A stretch of 64,000 bases of DNA from Streptosporangium saharense. Lineage in GTDB: Bacteria; Actinomycetota; Actinomycetes; Streptosporangiales; Streptosporangiaceae. The position numbers and the translations under genes are program-made. The notes beneath the pieces are model-generated. The model saw only the letters and a list, made by a program, of their open reading frames with translations. It made no database searches and was not told the DNA's origin. Each line of letters opens with the position of its first letter. Positions within the stretch are counted from its first letter, which is position 1. Below, one piece after another: positions 48,112 to 56,384 of this stretch. Location: contig NZ_JACHJP010000002.1 in assembly GCF_014203715.1 (NCBI RefSeq), positions 1,364,001 through 1,428,000 of the forward strand, read 5' to 3'.

Positions 48112-50340
48112 TCAGTCCTCGTGGGTGAAGCGCATGTACTGCTTCTTGTACTCCTCGGCGTTGGTCGTGGTGGCCAGGAGCCGCTTGACCTTCCCCTCGA
48201 AGTCGATCACCACGGCCTCGTAGCCGCTCCCCTTGGGCCGCCAGCCCGCGATGTGCCGGTCGTCGTACCAGCCGATGAGCTTGTCGGTCTCGAACGGCAC
48301 CTGGAACAGGGCGTCCGCGTCGGTGGCGGTGGACCAGATGCAGATCTTCTTCTTGTCCTGCTTGCAGTAGGTCATGATCATCGTGCCCGACGGGGAGACG
48401 TCGTCGCCCTCGACGGTGACCGGGGTGCCCACGTCGAGCAGGGTCTGCAGCACCGTGCCCTGCAGGTCGTAGAAGCGGATGCGCTGGGTCTTGCCGGTGA
48501 GCGCCCAGGTGCCGACCGCCCTGCTGTCACCCCGCCAGAAGTAGCTCCACTTCCCGGCGTCCTTCTCCCTGACCTTGACGGTCCTGACCTTCTTCGTCGC
48601 GATGTCGATGATCGCGTAGCCGTACTCCTTGCTGGTCTTGCCCGCCGACTCGTACAACGTCACCAGGCCCTTGCTGCCGTCGGGGGACCACTGCGGGATG
48701 GTCGGGTAGACCGGCGCCTTGGCGATCCTGAGCGTCGTCGCGGAGTTGGTCCTGCGGTCCACGAGGGAGACGACGGCGTAGTTCTCCGAGTCGTAGACCT
48801 TGTCGACCGCCAGCGCCTGGGTGCCCGTGGGGTTGACCACGTACTGGAAGTACTTGTCGTTCTTGCTGAAGGCACCGGCCCGGGAGCGCGTGTAGAGGAT
48901 CTTGTCCCAGTCGAGGCTGTAGGAGGTGAGCTTGACCGGGTCGTCCGGGTTCTCGTGGAGCGTGATCGAGCTGCCCGGCAGCTTGATCGCGTTCGTCTCC
49001 TGGGGCGGGTCGGAGACCGTGGGGCTCGGCGTCGGCGGGGCGTCGCTCCGGTCGGGCTCCCAGGGGCCGCCGGTGTCCGCCGTGTCGATCGTGCCGGTCT
49101 CCGTGCCCTGCTCGCCCTCCCTGTTCGTCAGCAGCGCGAGGGCGCCCCCGCCCAGCAGGACGACCACGATCCCGGCCACGACCGCGATCCAGACCCCCGT
49201 CCGCCTCTTCTTCCCGTACGGCGCCGCCCCCTGGGGCGGGTAGCCCTGCACGGGCCCCTGCGGGTAGCCGGGGCCGGGGAAGGGCTGGCGTCCCGCCGGG
49301 ACCGTCCCCACCGCGCCGGGTCCCGTCTGGTCGGGACGGGGGTAGTGCACGGTCGGCGGGTAGCCGCCCTGGGTCGGCTGCTGGAAGTGCTGCTGGCCGT
49401 ACCCCCCGGGCGACCCACCGGGGCCCGTCCGCTGGGCGGCGGCGGCCGATCCCTCGGCGAGGATGCCTCCCGGCGCGGCCGGTGCCGCGGCGCCCGGCAT
49501 GACGCCGGGAACGCCTCCCGGGACGGTGCCCGCGTGCCCGAGCAGCCTCAGCAGGGCGTCGCCCGCGCTCGGCCGTACTGCGGGATCCTTGGCCAGGCAC
49601 TGGCCGACCAGTTCGCGCAGCGCCGGGTCGGCGATGGCCCGCAGGTCGGGCTCCAGGTTCATGATCCGGTTGAAGATCGCGGGCAGGCTGTCCGTCCCGA
49701 AGGGAGGGCTGCCGGTGGCCGCGAAGACCATCGTGCAGCCCCAGGCGAACATGTCGGCGGGCGAGCCAGCCTGCTCCCCCGCAAGCTGCTCCGGCGTCAT
49801 GTAGGAGGGGGTGCCGATCGCCGTGGCGGTCAGCGTCGAGGTCCTGTCCAACGCCTTGGCGATGCCGAAGTCGATCACCCGGGGACCGTCGGGGGCCAGC
49901 AGCACGTTGGACGGCTTGAAGTCCCGGTGCACGATCCCGGCCTGGTGGATCGCGACGAGCGCGGTCACCGTGCCGATCGCCAGGCGGTGCAGCGCCGAGC
50001 CCTCGCGCGGTCCTTCGGCGGCCACGACCTCGGCGAGCGTCGGGCCGTCGATGTACTCGCTGACGATGTAGGGACGGTTGCCGTCCACCCCGGTGTCGAT
50101 GACCGCGGCGGTGCAGAACGGCGCGACCCGTCTGGCGGTGCTGACCTCGCGGACGAAACGTTCCATGGCCTCGGCGTCCTGCGCGAGGTCGGCACGGAGC
50201 AGTTTGACCGCGACCCGGGCACCCGTCGGGGAGACGCCGAGGTAGACCGTGCCCTGCCCGCCCTCGCCGAGCCGCGCGGTGAGCCGGTACTCCCGGACCC
50301 GCTCGGGATCCCCAGACCGCAAGGACGCAAGGTCCGGCAT
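48112..50340 (-). CDS. Membrane Ser/Thr protein kinase with extracellular propeller
   Basis: The 742-residue protein has an N-terminal kinase domain (about 18-275) with invariant K46, HR-D140-FKPSN and D157-FG, so it is active by sequence. A Pro/Gly/Gln-rich juxtamembrane linker reaches one transmembrane helix (about 380-403). The outer part (about 410-742) contains propeller-like WSPDGSKGLV and VSPSGTMIMT repeats and no PASTA domain. It should phosphorylate cytoplasmic targets in response to an outer signal. ATG at 50340 has GGGAGGG 5 nt upstream. Confidence 0.92.
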   Translation of the reverse strand: MPDLASLRSGDPERVREYRLTARLGEGGQGTVYLGVSPTGARVAVKLLRADLAQDAEAMERFVREVSTARRVAPFCTAAVIDTGVDGNRPYIVSEYIDGPTLAEVVAAEGPREGSALHRLAIGTVTALVAIHQAGIVHRDFKPSNVLLAPDGPRVIDFGIAKALDRTSTLTATAIGTPSYMTPEQLAGEQAGSPADMFAWGCTMVFAATGSPPFGTDSLPAIFNRIMNLEPDLRAIADPALRELVGQCLAKDPAVRPSAGDALLRLLGHAGTVPGGVPGVMPGAAAPAAPGGILAEGSAAAAQRTGPGGSPGGYGQQHFQQPTQGGYPPTVHYPRPDQTGPGAVGTVPAGRQPFPGPGYPQGPVQGYPPQGAAPYGKKRRTGVWIAVVAGIVVVLLGGGALALLTNREGEQGTETGTIDTADTGGPWEPDRSDAPPTPSPTVSDPPQETNAIKLPGSSITLHENPDDPVKLTSYSLDWDKILYTRSRAGAFSKNDKYFQYVVNPTGTQALAVDKVYDSENYAVVSLVDRRTNSATTLRIAKAPVYPTIPQWSPDGSKGLVTLYESAGKTSKEYGYAIIDIATKKVRTVKVREKDAGKWSYFWRGDSRAVGTWALTGKTQRIRFYDLQGTVLQTLLDVGTPVTVEGDDVSPSGTMIMTYCKQDKKKICIWSTATDADALFQVPFETDKLIGWYDDRHIAGWRPKGSGYEAVVIDFEGKVKRLLATTTNAEEYKKQYMRFTHED

Positions 50341-50404
50341 ACCTACCCTCCCTTTAGGGGCCTTTTAGGCTCCATTGTGACGGCAAATAGTCACGGTCAG
50401 TGCA

Positions 50405-51847
50405 TCAGTGCCCCGCGACGCCGAGCGTCCTGACCGCCTCGGCGATCGCCTCGGGCCGGTCGAGCTGAACCTCGTGCCCGCTGGCGGGCAGCGGGACCAG
50501 CCGGGCGCCGAGCAGCCGGGCCAGGTCACGGTGGCACGGGTCGTCGTCCCCCGCGCTGAGCACGACGACCGGGACCGGGGGCAGGGGGTGGGTCCGGCGC
50601 AGCTCCCCGAGTTCGGCGGCCATGTCCGGATAGGCGAGCCACTCGGCCAGCGCCGCGGCCAGCACCCTGCCCCTGCCGTACACCGCCCCTGCTCTCTCGT
50701 GCGCCCCCATGAGGAGGCGGTGCGCCGGAGGCAGGAGCAGGCGGGCGAGCGCGGTCGCGCCGAACGTCCCGCCAAGCGCGGGCAGCACTCCCTGTACGGC
50801 CCGCACCGCCGCCGCCCGCGTCCCGCTCCCGCGCCCCAGGTTCGGCTCGCAGCTCGGATCGACCAGGACCAGGCCCGCCACCCGGCCGGGGTTGAGCCGG
50901 GCGAAGGCCTCGGCGTGGAAGGCCGCGACGGAGTGGCCGACCACGACCGGCCTGCGCGCGAGCGCGGCGATCCGCTCCGCCTCCTCCGTCAGGGACGGCG
51001 GCCCCGGGTGGCCGGAGCTGAGCCCGAGCCCAGGACGGTCGAAGCGGATCACCAGGTGGTCGGCTCCCAGGTCCTCGGCGACCCGGTCCCAGTGGAACCA
51101 CGCCCCCGCCATCCCCGCGCAGACCACAACCGGCGTGCCCGCCCCCTGGAGCAGGACGTGTGACTTCTGCGGGACTGCGCGGGTCCTGTCGCGCCACAGC
51201 GCGGCCCCGACCAGCAGCAGCCAGAGCGCGACGATCCCCACCTGGAACCGCTGGGCGAGGCCGACGGGGACGGCGCTCCCGCCCGCCTCGGCGACCAGGG
51301 TGAGGGTCCACACCGTCGCCACAGCCATCAGGACGGCCAGTACGGCTCCGCCGTACACCAGAGAGGGCCAGCGGCGGCGTCGCAGCGCGCTCACCGGCAG
51401 CGCGACGAGACTGAGCCCCGCCCCCGCCAGGGCCAGGGAGCTGACCGCCGCGTGGAGCGTGTGGGAGGCGGACAGGCGCCCCGCCGCCTCGGCTGCCGCG
51501 CACGCGGGCTCGCTCAGCACCGCGCAGTCCAGCGGGAAGACACCCGCGTCCAGCACCGTCATCGCGCCGAACAGCGCGAGACCGAGCCACCCGGCCGCGC
51601 CCGCCCTGCCGGGACGCTCATCAGGCGCCAGGGCGACCCCTGCCAGGCAGGCGGTTCCGGCCAGCACGTCGGCCAGGCGTACCAGCCACGACCACGGCTG
51701 GTCGGCCGCGGCCAGCTCACTGAGGTAGGCGAGGGAGCTGTCGACGCCGGGGTTGAGGAACTGCAGCGGCACCCAGGCCGCGTAGCACAGTCCCGCCAGG
51801 AGGAACGCCAGGGCCGCGACCCGCGTCACGTCTCGCCTTGAGCGCAC
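50405..51847 (-). CDS. DUF998-like membrane domain fused to alpha/beta hydrolase
   Basis: The 480-residue protein has an N-terminal membrane domain with about six helices (residues 10-220, including FLLAGLCYAAWVPLQFLNPGVDSSLAYLSELAA). It resembles DUF998 proteins. A C-terminal alpha/beta hydrolase follows, with VVVCAGMAGAWFHWDRV, the elbow VVGHSVAAFHAEAF, an Asp in LVDPSCEP or SAGDDDP, and the catalytic His in PLPASGHEVQLD. The GTG start lies 3 nt after the pspAB stop, so it may ride on the psp transcript. Substrate unknown. Confidence 0.8.
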   Translation of the reverse strand: MRSRRDVTRVAALAFLLAGLCYAAWVPLQFLNPGVDSSLAYLSELAAADQPWSWLVRLADVLAGTACLAGVALAPDERPGRAGAAGWLGLALFGAMTVLDAGVFPLDCAVLSEPACAAAEAAGRLSASHTLHAAVSSLALAGAGLSLVALPVSALRRRRWPSLVYGGAVLAVLMAVATVWTLTLVAEAGGSAVPVGLAQRFQVGIVALWLLLVGAALWRDRTRAVPQKSHVLLQGAGTPVVVCAGMAGAWFHWDRVAEDLGADHLVIRFDRPGLGLSSGHPGPPSLTEEAERIAALARRPVVVGHSVAAFHAEAFARLNPGRVAGLVLVDPSCEPNLGRGSGTRAAAVRAVQGVLPALGGTFGATALARLLLPPAHRLLMGAHERAGAVYGRGRVLAAALAEWLAYPDMAAELGELRRTHPLPPVPVVVLSAGDDDPCHRDLARLLGARLVPLPASGHEVQLDRPEAIAEAVRTLGVAGH

Positions 51848-51850
51848 GGC

Positions 51851-52420
51851 TCACAGTCCGGGGGCGCCCCAGAGGGGGAACCAGCGGCCGAGGTCGGGCT
51901 CGATCCTCAGCTCCCCGTCGAGCGCGCCGCGCACCTGAAGCTCAAGGGAGTTGTCCCTGCGCTGACCGGACAGCGGCGCGAACGGGTAGAAGGCGCCCCG
52001 CTTGTAGAGGTAGACCAGCGCGAGCCGCCCCTGCGGGGAGGTGAAGGTGACCAGTGAGCAGAGCAGGGAGGGGCCGAAGCCCGCGGCCTCCAGCGAGGAG
52101 TTGACCGCGTGCAGGTCGGTGACCAGGTCGCCGAGCGCGGCGGGGTCGCGGCGCACCACCAGCCAGGTGTAGCCGTAGGAGTCCTTCACCTCCTCGACCG
52201 GCGGCCCTCCCCCCGCGGCGAGCAGTTCGACGACGTCGCGCTCAAGCGCGCTGAACGCCCCACCCTCGGCGGGACGGAAGCAGACGGAGCCGATCCCGTT
52301 GGGTTCGAGCCCGGTCGCGGCCTGCAGGGTCACCGCGGCCGACGGCAGCGCGAACAGCGCGTCCAGGTCGGGCTTGACGGGTTCGGTACGGCCCAGCAGC
52401 GCGTCCCACCACCTGGCCAC
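51851..52420 (-). CDS. pspAB: PspA-associated protein PspAB
   Basis: The 189-residue soluble protein is recognised by its WWDALLGRTEPVKPDLDALFALPSA start, the SYGYTWLVVRRD segment and YLYKRGAFYPFAP. Together with PspAA and HtpX it occurs in actinobacterial psp clusters. GTG at 52420 follows the htpX stop by 3 nt. It is the fourth gene of pspA-pspAA-htpX-pspAB. Exact biochemical role unknown; a part in envelope-stress sensing around PspA is inferred from context. Confidence 0.82.
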   Translation of the reverse strand: MARWWDALLGRTEPVKPDLDALFALPSAAVTLQAATGLEPNGIGSVCFRPAEGGAFSALERDVVELLAAGGGPPVEEVKDSYGYTWLVVRRDPAALGDLVTDLHAVNSSLEAAGFGPSLLCSLVTFTSPQGRLALVYLYKRGAFYPFAPLSGQRRDNSLELQVRGALDGELRIEPDLGRWFPLWGAPGL

Positions 52421-52423
52421 CGC

Positions 52424-53335
52424 TCACACTCCCTGTCCGAGCTGGCCGGAGATCCTGCGGAGCTGGTCGAGACGCCGGTCGAGCGGAGGGTGGGTGGCCA
52501 GCAGCGAGGCCAGGGAGGCTCCGGCACGGCCACCGGCGAGCGCGGGGGCGAAGAAGAAGGCGTTGAACGGCTCGGCCTCGCGCAGGTCCCTGGTCGGGAT
52601 GCGGGCCATGTCACCGGAGACCTTGACCAGCGCGCTGGCCAGGGCGGAGGGCCGCTGGGTCAGCAGCGCCCCCGCGCGGTCGGCGGCCAGCTCGCGGTAG
52701 CGCGACAGCGCCCGGGTGAGCAGGAAGCTGATCGCGTACACCAGGACGGAGACCAGCATCACGATCAGCCCGATCGGCGGCCCGTTCTGGTTGTCCCTGC
52801 GCCCGCCGAGACCGCTGTAGAGCGCGACCCTGGTCATCAGCCCCGCCACGATGCCGAGGAAGGACGCGATCGTCATCACCGCGACGTCACGGTGGGCGAC
52901 GTGGGACATCTCGTGGGCGAGCACGCCCTCAAGCTCGGCGCGGTCAAGGCGCCGCAGCAGGCCCGTGGTCGCGCAGACCACGGCGTTCTTCTGGTTGCGG
53001 CCGGTGGCGAACGCGTTCGGAACATCCGAGTCGGCGATCGCCACCCGCGGCTTCGGCATGTCGGCCATGGCGCAGAGCCGGTCGATCACACCGTGCAGCT
53101 CGGGCGCCTCCTGGGGGCTGACGACCCGTCCGTGCATCGCGAACAGGGCGATGCGGTCGGACATGAAGTACTGGACCAGGAGCATGGCGCCCGCGATGAC
53201 CAACACCGTGACGGCGTGGACGCCCAGTGAGATCAGCACGCCGACGAACACGACATAGAGCAACCCCAGCAGGAACATGGTCAGAACCATGCGGCTGGTC
53301 AGGCCCCGGTCCGGGGCGAACCGGGTGTGTGCCAT
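52424..53335 (-). CDS. htpX: HtpX-like membrane zinc protease
   Basis: The 303-residue M48 protease has transmembrane helices near 13-34, 38-52, 150-166 and 180-195, and the zinc motif LAHEMSHVAHRD, with a third ligand in LSRYRELAADRAG. HtpX degrades damaged membrane proteins. It lies 9 nt downstream of pspAA. TAGTTT ends 6 nt before its ATG, so an internal leaderless promoter can express it apart from pspA. Confidence 0.93.
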   Translation of the reverse strand: MAHTRFAPDRGLTSRMVLTMFLLGLLYVVFVGVLISLGVHAVTVLVIAGAMLLVQYFMSDRIALFAMHGRVVSPQEAPELHGVIDRLCAMADMPKPRVAIADSDVPNAFATGRNQKNAVVCATTGLLRRLDRAELEGVLAHEMSHVAHRDVAVMTIASFLGIVAGLMTRVALYSGLGGRRDNQNGPPIGLIVMLVSVLVYAISFLLTRALSRYRELAADRAGALLTQRPSALASALVKVSGDMARIPTRDLREAEPFNAFFFAPALAGGRAGASLASLLATHPPLDRRLDQLRRISGQLGQGV

Positions 53336-53341
53336 ATGCCC

Positions 53342-53347
53342 AAACTA
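53342..53347 (-). promoter_or_regulatory. Internal -10 box before htpX
   Basis: TAGTTT on the minus strand ends 6 nt before the htpX ATG and lies in the 9-nt gap and end of pspAA. Confidence 0.5.
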
Positions 53348-53623
53348 TCCGGGAATCAGACCCTCATTGCCGAGCATCTCCCGCACTTCGTCCATGGAAG
53401 CGTCAGCCGGAGGCAAAATCAGCTCCGACGGCTCAAGGCTGTCGTCGGGCAGCGCCTTGCCGACGTGACGGACCTTGTCGAGCAGGTCGTGCAGCCTGCT
53501 TCTGAAGGACTCCTCGTCACCGGCGGCGATGGCCGCCTCAAGCTCGCTGTCGAGGGCGTTGAGGACGTCGAGATCGGCCTCGGCGATGTCGATCTGACCC
53601 TCGCCCATGATGCGTACGATCAC
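53345..53623 (-). CDS. pspAA: PspA-associated protein PspAA
   Basis: The 92-residue acidic protein starts MIVRIMGEGQIDIAEADLDVLNALD, continues with a helical segment (ELEAAIAAGDEESFRSRLHDLLDKVR) and ends in a low-complexity acidic tail. This is the PspAA family, always next to PspA. The GTG at 53623 overlaps the pspA stop (GTGA), so it is made together with PspA and probably binds it. Role otherwise unknown. Confidence 0.85.
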   Translation of the reverse strand: MIVRIMGEGQIDIAEADLDVLNALDSELEAAIAAGDEESFRSRLHDLLDKVRHVGKALPDDSLEPSELILPPADASMDEVREMLGNEGLIPG

Positions 53624-54450
53624 AGCCCCTCCCCCGGCTGGCGGAACTGCTGGGTCTGCTGGTTCTGCGGCTGCTGCTGCGGTTGCTGCTGGGGCTGCTG
53701 GTAGCCCGGCTGGGCCGGACCCTGCTCGATCGCGCTCTTCGGCGCGGGACCCTGGCCGAGCTCAGCCTTCATGCGGGCGATCTCCAGCTCCACGTCGTGC
53801 CCGCCGCCCATGCGGTCGAGCTCGGCCTGGATGTCGTCGCCGCGCTGGCCGCTGAAGTCGTCGAGCGCGCCGCTGGCGAGCAGCTCGTCGATGGCACCCG
53901 CGCGGGCCTGCATCGAGGCGGTCTTGTCCTCGGCCCGCTGGATCGCCAGACCGACGTCGCCCATCTCCTCGGAGATGCCGGAGAAGGCCTCGTTGATACG
54001 GGTCTGCGCCTCGGCGGCGGTGTAGGTCGCCTTGATCGTCTCCTTGCGCGTGCGGAAGGAGTCGACCTTGGCCTGCAGGCGGTGCGAGGCCGTGGTGAGC
54101 TTCTCCTCCTCACCCTGAAGGTTGTCGTGCTGCACCCGGAGGTCGGCGATCTGGGTCTGCAGACTCGACCGGCGGGTCAGCGCCTCACGGGCCAGGTCCT
54201 CACGGCCGACCCCCAGCGCCTTGCGGCCCTGCTCCTCAAGCTTGCGGGACTGAGCCTCGATCTGGTTGATCTGCAGTTCCACCCGCTTGCGCGAGGTGGC
54301 GACGTCGGCCACGCCACGGCGCACCTTCTGCAACAACTCCAGCTGACGCTGATAGGAGTAGTCGAGGGTCTCGCGCGGATCCTCCATCTTGTCCAAGGCG
54401 TTGTTCGCCTTGGACTTGAAGATCATTGAAAGTCTCTTCATCACGCTCAT
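53620..54450 (-). CDS. pspA: PspA/IM30 phage-shock protein
   Basis: The 276-residue protein is a long antiparallel coiled coil (about 25-220) beginning with the amphipathic MKRLSMIFKSKANNALDKMEDP that binds membranes. A Gln/Pro-rich tail (about 235-270) follows, which is unusual. PspA oligomers stabilise stressed membranes. The ATG at 54450 could also be the one three codons later. It is divergent from a DUF3043 gene and heads the four-gene unit. Confidence 0.94.
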   Translation of the reverse strand: MSVMKRLSMIFKSKANNALDKMEDPRETLDYSYQRQLELLQKVRRGVADVATSRKRVELQINQIEAQSRKLEEQGRKALGVGREDLAREALTRRSSLQTQIADLRVQHDNLQGEEEKLTTASHRLQAKVDSFRTRKETIKATYTAAEAQTRINEAFSGISEEMGDVGLAIQRAEDKTASMQARAGAIDELLASGALDDFSGQRGDDIQAELDRMGGGHDVELEIARMKAELGQGPAPKSAIEQGPAQPGYQQPQQQPQQQPQNQQTQQFRQPGEGL

Positions 54451-54584
54451 GCGCGTCGGCCGTCCCCTTCTTCAAATGCGCTTCGGGTCACCCCAGTGAT
54501 TCCAGCCCCCCAAGCAAAGCACCGGAGCCACCTAGGTTCACCCTACGCATAACGCACGAGGGCGTCACTAAGTTGCACTCCCGG

Positions 54585-54590
54585 TAGGCT
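54585..54590 (+). promoter_or_regulatory. -10 box of leaderless DUF3043 gene
   Basis: TAGGCT ends 6 nt before the GTG at 54597, and no ribosome-binding site is present. Confidence 0.55.
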
Positions 54591-54596
54591 GACGAT

Positions 54597-55205
54597 GTGT
54601 TCCGACGTACCCAGACCACCGCGGACGACTCCCCCGTCTCCGTCAACGATCCTAAGCCTGCGGGCAAGGGGCGTCCCACACCCAAGCGCCGCGACGCCGA
54701 GGGGCGCCGCCGTCAGCCGGTGAACGCCCCCCAGAACCGCAAGGAGGCCTACCGGCAGCTCCGTGAGCGCCAGGCCAACGAGCGCGTCAAGGCCCGCGAG
54801 GGCATGCTGCGTGGTGACGAGCGCTACTTCCCGGCCCGCGACCGGGGCCCGGCCCGCAAGTTCGCCCGTGACTGGGTCGACTCCCGGCGCCTGCCCAGTC
54901 AGTACTTCCTGCCTTTCTCCCTGTTCATCCTGCTGGTGACCTGGGTGCCCTTCCCCGAGCAGATCCGCGGTCAGGTCTACGTCGCGGTCATCACGGTCGG
55001 CTGGCCGCTCATGATGATCGGCGTCGTGCTGACCTCGGTCTGGGTGGCCTGGAAGATCAAGAAGCTGACCGCGGAGAAGTTCCCCTCGGAGAACCTCAAG
55101 GGTGTCGGCTTCTACGCCGCGATGCGCGCGCTGCAGATCCGCAAGCTGCGCTTCCCGCCGCCGGCCGTCCTGCCCGGCGGCAGGCCGGTCCCGCCGAAGA
55201 AGTAA
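54597..55205 (+). CDS. DUF3043 membrane protein
   Basis: The 202-residue protein has a basic disordered N-terminus (about 1-75, rich in Lys/Arg/Pro) and ARDRGPARKFARDWVDSRR, the conserved block before two transmembrane helices (about 104-121 and 128-150). A basic C-terminus ends PPKK. This is the DUF3043 pattern, an actinobacterial family of unknown function. GTG at 54597; TAGGCT ends 6 nt before it. It is divergent from pspA and separated from the following gene. Confidence 0.85.
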   Translation: MFRRTQTTADDSPVSVNDPKPAGKGRPTPKRRDAEGRRRQPVNAPQNRKEAYRQLRERQANERVKAREGMLRGDERYFPARDRGPARKFARDWVDSRRLPSQYFLPFSLFILLVTWVPFPEQIRGQVYVAVITVGWPLMMIGVVLTSVWVAWKIKKLTAEKFPSENLKGVGFYAAMRALQIRKLRFPPPAVLPGGRPVPPKK

Positions 55206-55252
55206 GAACGCGCGCCACGGCCCCCGTCCGCACGGACCGGGGCCCGGCGGCG

Positions 55253-56329
55253 TCACGGGCTGCCGACGACGTCCCAGTCGAGCACGCCCTCGACCACCCT
55301 GGGCCGCCAGTAGCCGATGCGCCCACCGGTCTCCAGGGCGTCGGCGGTCGCCTTCAGCAGCGCGTAGTAGGACTTCACCCGCACCCCGCCCGGCGCGAAG
55401 CCGATCGGCGAGTCCTCGCAGCTCCTTCCCACGTCACGCACGACCGAGTCGACGAGCAGGTAGCAGCCGGTGCCGTCCGCGGTGAACGGGATCATCCGCC
55501 CGTCCCACCACTCCGACCTCTCGTCCGTCTCATCGGCCAGATGGTCGTCGGTGCCGTCGACCTCGCACAGCATCCGCCAGGAATCGCGGATCCTCCTGAC
55601 ATCCAGCGGGTCCTCCCCCAGGAGAGAGACTCCCCCACCGTTGTGCCGCAGCAGGGAGGCGCGCAGGTCCTCGGGCAGGCGTAGGCCCATCTGCGCCTCG
55701 GCCACGGCGATGGTCCCGGGCCTCGCGGGGGCGGCGAGTGTGCCGTAGGTCCGGGGGGCGTTGACCCGCAGCCATCTCTCGATCCTGACCCACTGCCGGT
55801 TTACGGCCCTGGTCACCTTCGGGTTACGTGCCCTCAGGTGCGGCCTCCGCGCCGCCGGATGACAGTCGGCGTCCAGGACAACGGGCGCGGGCGTCTCCTG
55901 GACCTCCGGCACGCGTCCGACAACCGGTTTCCCCGCGTGCCCCCGCCCGGAGAAGACCGTGCTCTCCAGGAACTGGGCGCCCACGGCCAGCAGGCACAGC
56001 GCGCACGCGACGGCTCCCCAGCGGGTGAGAAAACGCCGGGTCGCGCGGTCAAGCGGCGGGCGCGGCGCGGGGCGCCGGGTGAGGAAGCCGGGCAGCCGGG
56101 CAGGTGTCGCGTACCCCCTGAGAATCTTGGTGTCCGGCGTGCCCAGGATCGGAGCCGGTGGCCACGCCTCCACCTTTGAGGCGACCTCGGCGCGGGTCGG
56201 TTCGGGGACGGCCACCGGGCGCCGGGCCGAGGAGGGGCGGCGCAGGCGCAGGACCGCCACGACGACCGCCGTCACCACGGCCGCCGCCAGCGCCAGCCGT
56301 ACCCATCGAGAAGTGATCAACCGCGACAC
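55253..56329 (-). CDS. Membrane-anchored SMI1/KNR4 (SUKH)-like protein
   Basis: The 358-residue protein has transmembrane helices at about 9-26 and 104-123. A C-terminal domain has the SUKH pattern IAVAEAQMGLRLPEDLRASLLRHNGGG, then LLGEDPLDVRRIRDSW and WWDGRMIPFTADGTGCYLLVD. SUKH proteins are often immunity proteins to nuclease toxins, but a lone, membrane-tethered copy has no toxin here and may be a housekeeping regulator. GTG at 56329; TACTCT ends 7 nt before it. Domain call is likely; role unknown. Confidence 0.72.
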   Translation of the reverse strand: MSRLITSRWVRLALAAAVVTAVVVAVLRLRRPSSARRPVAVPEPTRAEVASKVEAWPPAPILGTPDTKILRGYATPARLPGFLTRRPAPRPPLDRATRRFLTRWGAVACALCLLAVGAQFLESTVFSGRGHAGKPVVGRVPEVQETPAPVVLDADCHPAARRPHLRARNPKVTRAVNRQWVRIERWLRVNAPRTYGTLAAPARPGTIAVAEAQMGLRLPEDLRASLLRHNGGGVSLLGEDPLDVRRIRDSWRMLCEVDGTDDHLADETDERSEWWDGRMIPFTADGTGCYLLVDSVVRDVGRSCEDSPIGFAPGGVRVKSYYALLKATADALETGGRIGYWRPRVVEGVLDWDVVGSP

Positions 56330-56336
56330 GCCGGGC

Positions 56337-56342
56337 AGAGTA
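56337..56342 (-). promoter_or_regulatory. -10 box of the SUKH-like gene
   Basis: TACTCT on the minus strand ends 7 nt before the GTG at 56329. Confidence 0.45.
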
Positions 56343-56372
56343 TCCCGAATCCCTCCCTTCTATGGCGCCCAC

Positions 56373-56378
56373 TAGGGT
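56373..56378 (+). promoter_or_regulatory. -10 box of leaderless aldo/keto reductase gene
   Basis: TAGGGT ends 6 nt before the ATG at 56385. Confidence 0.55.
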
Positions 56379-56384
56379 CGGGGC

